DNA of 64,000 nt from Maricaulis maris_C (lineage in GTDB: Bacteria; Pseudomonadota; Alphaproteobacteria; Caulobacterales; Maricaulaceae): contig NZ_JAGDYT010000008.1 of assembly GCF_049116555.1 (NCBI RefSeq), forward strand, positions 310,001-374,000, read 5' to 3'. The notes under the pieces were generated by a model. The model ran no database searches. It had not been told where the DNA came from and saw only the letters and a program-made list of their open reading frames with translations. The position numbers and the translations under genes are program-made. Below, piece by piece: positions 58,149 through 64,000 of the stretch; the first letter of the stretch is position 1, and each line of letters starts with the position of its first letter.

Positions 58149-59800
58149 CCTACGGTACGCTGGCCAAAACCGATCGTGGCTGGCGCCTATCCGAGGCGCC
58201 TCCACATGTCGCGATCCGTCTCAAACACATTTTCCCGCGCCTGGAGAAGGCCTCACGCGGGCCGTTCCATTTTCCGGCCGATGACCGGACCGCGGCTGAT
58301 CTCGACTGGTTCCGCGATCGGTACCCGGTCAGCATCAGCCCGGCCGACAACCGCGCTCTCATCGATGGCCGGTTGTCGCATGAGGAGACGTTGGCGGGCA
58401 CCGAGAAGATCTTCTCCAAGACGTTCAAGCCGCCGAGTTATGTCGGCCTGCAGGACGGAGAAGAGGTTCGACCTTATCAGGCGCAAGCCGTCGAGCTTTT
58501 GCGCCGGTCCGGCGGGATCCTGCTGGCTGATGATGTTGGTCTGGGCAAGACCTATACGACCTGCGCGGCGCTCCTGGTGCCCGGCATGTTGCCCGGTGTC
58601 GTCGTCTGCCAGCCGCACCTTCAGAGGCAGTGGGTTCGTGTCATCGAGCGCTTCACGTCGCTGACAGCCCATGCCGTGAAGAAGACGACACCGTACGACT
58701 TGCCGGACGCCGATGTCCTGGTCTTCCGCTACACCCAGCTGGCCGGTTGGGTCGACACATTCGACGATCTCGCGCCGGGGCTGGTGGCCTTCGACGAGAT
58801 CCAGGAGCTGCGGCGCGGCACGCAGGCCGAGAAGGGCAAGGCGGCCCTGGAGCTGGTCCGGTCCGCAACCTACCGGCTCGGGCTGTCGGCGACGCCGATC
58901 TACAACTACGGCCGGGAGATCTACACGATCTTCCAGTACCTCAACCCGGAAGTGCTGGGCGACGAGTTCGACTTCGTCCGCGAGTGGTGCAGTGGCTACG
59001 GCAATGTGATCAGCGACCCGCTCGCGCTAGGGGCGTTCCTGCGTGACAGCCATGTTTATCTGCGGCGGATCAAGTCCGATGTCGGTCAGCAGTTGCCGAA
59101 GGTCAGTAAGATTGTCGACCGTGTCGATTATGACGCTGCCGCCGTCCGCTCGATCGACGAGCTTGCACGCCAGCTGGCCATCAAGGCGACGACCGGGCAG
59201 TTCACCCAGCGCGGCCAGGCGGCGCGCGAGCTGGACATCCTGGTCCGCCAACAGACCGGCATTGCGAAGGCCGCCGCGGTCGCGGATGTGCTCCGGATCC
59301 TCGTCGAGGGCGGCGAGCCGGTGCTGGTCGCCGGCTGGCACCGGGACGTATACGACATATGGGCGAAGCGCCTGTCGGACCTGAAGCCCGCCTACTACAC
59401 CGGCACCGAGAGCGCGGCCGGTAAGGACCGGGAGGTCCGGCGCTTCATCAACGGCGAAACGGATCTGATGTTCATGTCGTTGCGCTCAGGTGCCGGCCTG
59501 GACGGGATCCAGGCACGCTGTTCCACCGTCGTCTTCGGAGAATTGGACTGGTCGCCTGGCGTCCATGCTCAAGTGATCGGCCGGCTTGATCGCGAGGGTC
59601 AGACGCAGCCCGTTACCGCTCTCTTCCTCGTCACGGATGATGGCTCGGATCCGCCTATGATGGAGATGCTGGGGCTGAAGGCGTCCCAGGCCGCCCAGAT
59701 CGTCGACCAGGGTGTTGGGCCACAGGCCGCGGTGACGGACAGGTCACGCCTCAAGATGCTGGTTGAGCGCTACCTCCAGAAGGGAGGGCGCGGGTCATGA
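58145..59800 (+). CDS. SNF2-type DEAD/DEAH-box helicase
   Basis: The 551-residue superfamily 2 ATPase has RPYQAQAVELL, motif I LADDVGLGKT (residues 127-136), motif II DEIQ (217-220), motif III GLSATPIYN, and in the second RecA domain motif V LRSGAGLDGIQ and motif VI VIGRLDREGQTQPVTALFLV. The Q in place of the final H/D of DExx is within variation. An N-terminal 100-residue region precedes the helicase core. Co-translated with the nuclease gene upstream (ATGA). Confidence 0.85.
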   Translation: MTYGTLAKTDRGWRLSEAPPHVAIRLKHIFPRLEKASRGPFHFPADDRTAADLDWFRDRYPVSISPADNRALIDGRLSHEETLAGTEKIFSKTFKPPSYVGLQDGEEVRPYQAQAVELLRRSGGILLADDVGLGKTYTTCAALLVPGMLPGVVVCQPHLQRQWVRVIERFTSLTAHAVKKTTPYDLPDADVLVFRYTQLAGWVDTFDDLAPGLVAFDEIQELRRGTQAEKGKAALELVRSATYRLGLSATPIYNYGREIYTIFQYLNPEVLGDEFDFVREWCSGYGNVISDPLALGAFLRDSHVYLRRIKSDVGQQLPKVSKIVDRVDYDAAAVRSIDELARQLAIKATTGQFTQRGQAARELDILVRQQTGIAKAAAVADVLRILVEGGEPVLVAGWHRDVYDIWAKRLSDLKPAYYTGTESAAGKDREVRRFINGETDLMFMSLRSGAGLDGIQARCSTVVFGELDWSPGVHAQVIGRLDREGQTQPVTALFLVTDDGSDPPMMEMLGLKASQAAQIVDQGVGPQAAVTDRSRLKMLVERYLQKGGRGS

Positions 59801-60126
59801 AGCATCGTGTGACCGCAGAGCGCGTGCCCAATCACGCCGACGTTGCCCAGCCGGGCCAGTTCCAGTTCCTCACGGTGTGCGGAACGCCGACCATGAAGAT
59901 CAGCGCGGTCGCGGCGATGGAGGTTGGTTGCCCGCGGTGCGGCAAGGCGCATGAGCTGCCCAGGGTGTCGACGACGCCGACCGATCGGCGGCCGTCCTAT
60001 CTGTGGGACGGCATGGTCGAGGTTCCGACCCTCAGCATGGCCATCGCGATCCCGCCGCATAGCGGGTGTCCAGGGTGGCACGGATGGCTTCGGCGGGGCG
60101 AGTTCCAGAACGTGGTAGGGTGCTGA
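59797..60126 (+). CDS. Small phage protein, possibly DUF6527-like
   Basis: The 109-residue protein has MEVGCPRCGKAHELPRVSTT and a closing PPHSGCPGWHGWLRRGEFQNV. A Cys pair early and a Cys-His near the end suggest a metal site. The last part resembles DUF6527, a group of small phage proteins; similarity is weak. It overlaps both neighbours. Confidence 0.55.
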   Translation: MKHRVTAERVPNHADVAQPGQFQFLTVCGTPTMKISAVAAMEVGCPRCGKAHELPRVSTTPTDRRPSYLWDGMVEVPTLSMAIAIPPHSGCPGWHGWLRRGEFQNVVGC

Positions 60127-60770
60127 TGGACTGGCTCTTCGACCCTCTTCCGCGTTGGCGCTATCGCTGCATCGTTGTTGATCCGCCCTGGCATTTCGAG
60201 ACGCAGACCAATGCTGGCGCGGCTCGGTCGCCACAAGCGCACTACCAGACGATGACGGCCGAGGAGATCATCCGGTTGCCGATCGGTGAGCTGGCCGCTG
60301 AGGATTGTCTCCTGGCGCTGTGGGCGACGTCTCCGCACTTGCCGATCGCCATGCGCGCCATCCAGGCTTGGGGCTTCAACTACGCGGCCATCGTGCCTTG
60401 GATCAAGACCAGCCGAAGCGGCGCGCCGCGACAGGGGATGGGCTACGTCGTGCGAGGTGTCGCGGAGCCGATCCTATTGGCCACTCGCGGCTCGCTGTCT
60501 CGGATCCTCGCGAAGCCGCTCCTGGGCGTCGTCATGGCAGATGCGCCGACGATGGATCCAGACGACCGTCATGCCGGCGAGGCGCGGGTGCGCACGCCAG
60601 CCGTAATCGCGCAACGCCGCGAGCATTCAAGGAAACCGGACTGCTTCTACCCCTGGCTGGCGGACGCCACGGCCGGACCTCGCGCGGACATCTTCGCGCG
60701 GGCGCCGCTCGATGGCTGGGACCACTGGGGGAACGAGGCAGAGAAGTTCGAACCGAGGGGAGGTGAGTAG
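60126..60770 (+). CDS. MT-A70 family DNA N6-adenine methyltransferase
   Basis: The 214-residue protein has the catalytic DPPW motif at residues 19-22 (CIVVDPPWHF), MTAEEIIRLPIGELAAEDC, LALWATSPHLPIAMRAIQAWGF and the AdoMet-side HSRKP segment (HSRKPDCFYPW), the pattern of MT-A70 methyltransferases of phages. No partner restriction enzyme with a clear specificity domain is seen, so it more likely marks phage DNA. TGATG overlap with the gene before. Confidence 0.88.
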   Translation: MDWLFDPLPRWRYRCIVVDPPWHFETQTNAGAARSPQAHYQTMTAEEIIRLPIGELAAEDCLLALWATSPHLPIAMRAIQAWGFNYAAIVPWIKTSRSGAPRQGMGYVVRGVAEPILLATRGSLSRILAKPLLGVVMADAPTMDPDDRHAGEARVRTPAVIAQRREHSRKPDCFYPWLADATAGPRADIFARAPLDGWDHWGNEAEKFEPRGGE

Positions 60771-60772
60771 AT

Positions 60773-61987
60773 TTGTCACGTTTAGCAGTAATTCCAGCCG
60801 GGGCGCTCGATGACTACGCCGAAAAGCGAATGACCGCGACTGATCTTCGGGTGTTGTTGGCGCTCGGTACGTGCACCAACAAGCATGGCTGGTCACGCGA
60901 CACCAAGCAGCAGCGCTTCGCTGATCGAGCCCAGCTGACCCGAGAGACCGTCAACCGGTGTCTGAAGAACCTCGAAGAGCTTGGTTGGGTGCAGGTCTAT
61001 GTCAGCTCAGACAAGGGCAAGCGGATGCAAGGCTTCCTCTCCTATCGGGTGGTCCTGGACCCGCCGTACGGCCCTGACGGCGAGCGAGAACCATCGCCAA
61101 CGTTTAAACGCAGGGGCGCGGTCGAGCCTGACCGGGGCAAGGATGAGGACGAGCCTGAAAGCGAGCCGTGCTCGGCGGCTGAGAACGACGAGGAACTGGA
61201 CTCGATCGAGGGGGGGTGTGAGCCGCCGATCACAGGGGGGGGTGTGAGCGACGGATCACAGGGGGGGTGTGATGACTCCGATCACAGGGGGTGTGACGAC
61301 TCCGATCACAGCAGAGTCGATTCTTCTATCGATAGGAGTTCTATGACCACTGATGCGCGGGCAGCCGCGCGAGGACAACGTCTCCATTCGATCTGGTTCG
61401 ATCCCGACATCGAGCTGGCCACGGCGCTGCAGGAGGATGCTGCACAGCGGTCCGTTCGTGAGGAGCTGGAAAGCCTCCTCGCTCGGGCTGAGGATCCAGA
61501 CCCAAGCCGAACCGCTCATGCGATCCTGGAAGGGGTCGATGTGCGTGCCTACTCGGAGCGGAGGATGGTGCGTTGGGCGATGGTCACTGCCACGCCGGCG
61601 GACCGAAGTGCCCTCCGCGAACGCCTGCGAGGGCTCGGCGGGCACCTGACAGAGCAGCCGTCCGGCCGGCGCCTACAGATCATCCCGGAGTCGAAATGGG
61701 CACGTCTGACCGACGAGGCGACCGTCGAGTTCGGCTTCCCGGAGGGGCAAGCTGGTTTGCTGTTCGATCAAGCACTCGAGTGCGGCCGAACGAAGGAGGA
61801 TCTGGCGCCCTGCATTGATGGCTTCGAGGTCGTCGAGGATCCAGAGTTCAAGTTCGCTGTGCGGTCGTCGAACATGTCCTGCAAGGAGGTTGGCTTCGTC
61901 TTCATCGGCGCGATCAAGGCGCTGGGCTGGAACCCGAACATCAAGCCCGTGAAGCCGGCCCGCTCGCTCCGGACTGTCGCCGCATGA
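60773..61987 (+). CDS. Phage replication initiator-like protein with N-terminal winged helix
   Basis: The 404-residue protein starts at TTG, eight bases behind GGAGGTGA. Residues 15-85 are a helix-turn-helix of the HTH_36 type (TDLRVLLALGTCTNKHGWSRDT; RETVNRCLKNLEELGWVQVY), common to phage replication proteins of the lambda O kind. Residues 105-190 are a low-complexity acidic linker with GGC/GGG and DDSDH repeats, which results from tandem DNA iterons in this part of the gene. The C-terminal domain (about 200-404) is of unknown fold. Position after the helicase and inclusion of the repeats suggest initiator plus origin. Confidence 0.65.
   Translation: MSRLAVIPAGALDDYAEKRMTATDLRVLLALGTCTNKHGWSRDTKQQRFADRAQLTRETVNRCLKNLEELGWVQVYVSSDKGKRMQGFLSYRVVLDPPYGPDGEREPSPTFKRRGAVEPDRGKDEDEPESEPCSAAENDEELDSIEGGCEPPITGGGVSDGSQGGCDDSDHRGCDDSDHSRVDSSIDRSSMTTDARAAARGQRLHSIWFDPDIELATALQEDAAQRSVREELESLLARAEDPDPSRTAHAILEGVDVRAYSERRMVRWAMVTATPADRSALRERLRGLGGHLTEQPSGRRLQIIPESKWARLTDEATVEFGFPEGQAGLLFDQALECGRTKEDLAPCIDGFEVVEDPEFKFAVRSSNMSCKEVGFVFIGAIKALGWNPNIKPVKPARSLRTVAA
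61204..61310 (+). repeat. G-tract iterons inside the initiator gene, probable phage origin
   Basis: Four tandem units of 24, 26, 26 and 24 bases share GATCRMAG(5-8)TGTGA and a variable seven- or eight-base end; a fifth half-unit GATCACA closes the array. G-run lengths are 7, 8, 7 and 5. The first unit has GATCGA, the others GATCACA. Lambda O also carries its iterons inside the gene. Four G-runs on one strand could form a G-quadruplex. The sequence behind (61311-61350) is somewhat AT-rich. Confidence 0.65.
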
Positions 61988-62910
61988 CCGAGCCAAGCGA
62001 ACTCCCCGACGTCCTGGACGCCTTCTACCGCGAGCGGCTGGCCGAGGCGCATCGTGCAAAGGACGCGCTCAAGCGACGACTGCGGCCGCTGAAGCGCAAC
62101 ATCACCCGGCTCGATAGGCGGTGCGAAGAACGCCAGGCGTTGATCACCGAGTTGAAAGATAGCGGTGATGACGAGGCGCTGGCCCGGGCTCAGCAGGGAT
62201 ATCGGCGGGCCGAGAAGTCGAGAGATGAGGCGGTGCGGCAGAGCTGGTCTCTACAGGACACCCTCTTCAAGCTGGACGGCTTTGTCGAACGGATCCAGTC
62301 GCTGCGCGCTGGTCATGATGCAGAGATGGTCCAGGGCGTCGCCGAGTGTGAGGCGATCATCCTGCGTGAAGAGCGCCAGCGCCAGCAGAAGGAAGGCCTG
62401 TCGTCGGTGGATTGCGATCAGCAGTGCCCGGATCCGCTCCAGCTCGCTCGGCGTGGTGTGGATAAGATCCTGTCGTCAGGCGCCGTGCGTCTCGGTCCTG
62501 AGATGCCTGATGCGGTGGTTCGCATGGTGCGGGCAGAGTTGATCGGTGAGGCCGAGGCGCGAGCCCTGGCCCGGTGGCGCGACGACCTGGCCTTCGGATC
62601 CGGGCGTGGGAGGTTGGTGCAGTCTTGGGACGTGCCGGTCGATGGTGGTGGTGCCGGCGCGGGCAATGTCGCGGTCTCACGGATTGAAGCGTTGGAGCGC
62701 TATCGGTTGGCGGCAGCAACTCTGCAGCCAGCTCAGCAGCAGGTCTTGGCCGCGGTCCTGTTCGAGGGAATCGCACTGACCGACGCGCCGGGCTTGGTGC
62801 GCAAATACCGAGACAAGAGCCAACGAACGGCCGCCGCCGGTGCACTGATTATCGGTGCAGCACAAGCACTTCGGACCTTTTACGACGCTATCGGCTCGGG
62901 AGGCGCTTGA
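61984..62910 (+). CDS. Coiled-coil phage protein, unknown
   Basis: The 308-residue protein has a long coiled coil (about residues 12-135, with RRLRPLKRNITRLDRRCEER) and a globular C-terminal half with RRGVDKILSSGAVRLGPEM and a helix-turn-helix-like DAPGLVRKYRDKSQRTAAAG at the end. It follows the initiator by an ATGA overlap and is the last gene of the early operon. A loader or late regulator are both possible; the end of the operon is where a late control gene often sits. Confidence 0.6.
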   Translation: MTEPSELPDVLDAFYRERLAEAHRAKDALKRRLRPLKRNITRLDRRCEERQALITELKDSGDDEALARAQQGYRRAEKSRDEAVRQSWSLQDTLFKLDGFVERIQSLRAGHDAEMVQGVAECEAIILREERQRQQKEGLSSVDCDQQCPDPLQLARRGVDKILSSGAVRLGPEMPDAVVRMVRAELIGEAEARALARWRDDLAFGSGRGRLVQSWDVPVDGGGAGAGNVAVSRIEALERYRLAAATLQPAQQQVLAAVLFEGIALTDAPGLVRKYRDKSQRTAAAGALIIGAAQALRTFYDAIGSGGA

Positions 62911-62913
62911 CGC

Positions 62914-62927
62914 GTGCACCGGTGCAC
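62914..62927. promoter_or_regulatory. 14-bp perfect palindrome behind the early operon
   Basis: GTGCACCGGTGCAC lies three bases behind the last early gene. Related half-sites (GTGCACG and TTGCACG) recur at 63180-63195 just before the terminase gene. A DNA-binding site for control of the packaging genes is plausible. Confidence 0.4.
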
Positions 62928-62964
62928 AAGTAGGAATCAGTTCATCGGGAGTGATTCCGTGTTG

Positions 62965-62996
62965 AGGCCGGCCGGGGCAACCGGGTCGGCCTTTCT
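62965..62996 (+). terminator. Terminator of the rightward early operon
   Basis: AGGCCGGCC paired with GGTCGGCCT (one G-T pair) and two more G-C pairs after a bulge, loop GGCAA, then TTTCT. It separates the replication genes from the packaging genes. The 299-base gap 62911-63209 also holds the palindrome above and no gene that I can see. Confidence 0.65.
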
Positions 62997-63209
62997 CATG
63001 GCCGCAGCCGGACCAGATCGACGCTATATCAGGCGATCCGACCGACGGACCTGGAGAGAGCGGCGCCACCATGCGGGACCGTGCGGGTCCTTCCTGGAGT
63101 TAAACGTATACGGCCCACGCGAAGTCGCGGGGTTTTTCTAGTTGCTCGTGTGCGCAAAAGGTACACAGAAGCAGCACACGTGCACGAATTGCACGAGTAC
63201 CGGAGGACG

Positions 63210-63935
63210 ATGGACCAAGAGCCCGCCGCGATCGACGATCTGATGAGCATCAGCGAGATCGCGAAAAAACTGGCCGAGGATAATGACCCGGTCGAGCGCT
63301 CCACCCTGTCCCGGTACATCAAGAAACACGACCTGGTTCACAGCCGCCGCGGCAAGGTGGCGCTGTGCTCCTACGGCCGAGTGAAGGCGCATCGGTCCGG
63401 AAACCCGAACCAAGCGATCATGTCCGGATCCGCACCCGCGCCGGCCGCGGCGAACGATCAACAGCCGGAGCTTCCGGAGCCTGCCCAGGATGTCGCGGAG
63501 GCTGAAGCGCCGGCGGCCGATCGGTCCAAGGTCGAATCCTTCGAAGCCCATGCGCGCATCAAACAGATCAAGGCGACCCGCGAGGAAGCGGACCTGCTGA
63601 AGGAACTCGGCCGATTGGTCGAGCGCGCCCAGGTCGAGGGCGGCCTGGCCGCTGCAGCCGCCGAGATGAAGCGCTACGGCAAGGGCGCTGCGAAGGAACA
63701 CTCCGATCGGTTGCTCACCGAACTCCACCTGCCGGCCGACAAGGCACCGGAAATGCGCCGAGGCATGCGGCGGTTGCTGGATGATGTGTTCCGTCGGTTC
63801 GCATCTGAGATGGGCCGGGCCGCGACACGGATCGGTGACGATGAGGACGCCGAAGCCACCGAGCGTCTTGAACGCATCATCGCTTTCGCTGAAAGCGAGC
63901 TTGCTCCGTTGCCCGACGTGTTGAGCCACCACTAG
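63210..63935 (+). CDS. Probable terminase small subunit
   Basis: The 241-residue protein has an N-terminal helix-turn-helix (MSISEIAKKLAEDNDPVERSTLSRYI, about residues 12-38), an Ala/Pro-rich linker (about 70-110), a charged helix region ARIKQIKATREEADLLKELGRL and a C-terminal helical domain. This is the layout of Nu1-like terminase small subunits that recognise phage DNA ends. GGAGG lies just upstream. The large subunit seems to follow directly. Confidence 0.6.
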   Translation: MDQEPAAIDDLMSISEIAKKLAEDNDPVERSTLSRYIKKHDLVHSRRGKVALCSYGRVKAHRSGNPNQAIMSGSAPAPAAANDQQPELPEPAQDVAEAEAPAADRSKVESFEAHARIKQIKATREEADLLKELGRLVERAQVEGGLAAAAAEMKRYGKGAAKEHSDRLLTELHLPADKAPEMRRGMRRLLDDVFRRFASEMGRAATRIGDDEDAEATERLERIIAFAESELAPLPDVLSHH

Positions 63936-63940
63936 GCCGG

Positions 63941-64000
63941 ATGATGGACAATCCTCTCGACACGCTCGCACACGGTGCCGCGATCGTCTTCGGCGCGTTG
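63941..64000 (+). CDS. Start of a terminase large subunit-like gene (partial)
   Basis: Twenty residues (MMDNPLDTLAHGAAIVFGAL) run to the window edge. Their position behind the small subunit and the residues LDTLAHGAA fit the beginning of a GpA-like terminase large subunit. The second ATG, one codon on, could be the start. Too short for more. Confidence 0.4.
   Translation, partial: MMDNPLDTLAHGAAIVFGAL

Larger units (their letters stand above)
46057..64000. mobile_element. Temperate prophage integrated at tRNA-Arg (left part)
   Basis: From the tRNA 3' end on, the gene content changes to phage type: tyrosine integrase, CI/Cro-like switch, replication and modification genes in overlapping order, and terminase genes at the right edge. 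Genes to the left of 53767 mostly read left and those to the right read right, the lambda pattern. The tRNA 3' sequence is not repeated again in the window, so the right attachment site and the head and tail genes lie beyond 64000. Confidence 0.92.

Noticed and set aside
61204..61310. CRISPR array
   Set aside because: Units are contiguous with variable G-runs and only 7-8 base variable ends; there are no spacers of normal length and no cas genes.

Overview
The window comes from the chromosome of a stalked or dimorphic marine alphaproteobacterium. Gene order (ffs-dnaX-ybaB-recR; rpmH-rnpA-yidC-engB followed by dapD; a pilA-cpaABCDEF-tadBC pilus locus) and codon use point to the Caulobacterales/Hyphomonadales, most like Maricaulis; the genus is an inference. 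The last quarter is the left part of an integrated temperate phage.

Layout. 1-985: end of pabB and pabC (folate). 986-13678: a Tad/Flp pilus locus with two TadE-type pseudopilins and a CpaC-N-like protein on the minus strand, then the prepilin pilA with its own terminator, the prepilin peptidase cpaA, the cpaBCDEF-tadBC assembly operon, two unknown genes and the lipoprotein TadD. 13781-18569: M17 aminopeptidase, MarR regulator overlapping an NlpC/P60 hydrolase, a membrane-anchored cytochrome c and NudC. 18579-26886: SRP RNA with a readable promoter, dnaX-ybaB-recR, a queuosine-precursor transporter, a PQQ-type sugar dehydrogenase, a GNAT protein, rmuC and def. 26894-40703: a redox pair (pirin, glutathionyl-hydroquinone reductase), fmt-truA, the lysine/peptidoglycan genes dapE and dapD, and the long leftward rpmH-rnpA-yidC-engB-DUF1036-HAD-dapD series. 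40803-45868: VTT membrane protein, orphan histidine kinase, gamma-glutamyltransferase, P1 peptidase. 45980-46056: tRNA-Arg(ACG).

46057-64000 (open at the right edge): a prophage next to the tRNA-Arg 3' end. Its plan is lambda-like although the proteins are not lambda proteins. A leftward operon ends in the integrase and contains a 688-residue ParB-like protein and several small Cys-rich proteins. A central immunity region has a CI-like repressor whose S24 peptidase residues appear lost, a Cro-like gene, and the same 14-bp operator in pairs at both early promoters. Between repressor and left operators, where lambda has rexAB, lie a tandem winged-helix protein with its own promoter and an unknown ORF. 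The rightward operon is a chain of start/stop overlaps: a CII-like protein, small unknowns, MazG-like, ASCH, DUF4326, a PD-(D/E)XK nuclease, SNF2 helicase, MT-A70 methyltransferase and a winged-helix replication initiator. That initiator gene holds four tandem G-tract iterons, the likely phage origin. After a terminator, the packaging genes begin.

Most interesting: the G-tract iteron array inside the initiator gene, the duplicated operator system with an apparently non-cleavable repressor plus a second 17-bp palindrome shared by two promoters, the tandem winged-helix gene in the rex position, and a likely CTG start codon for engB.
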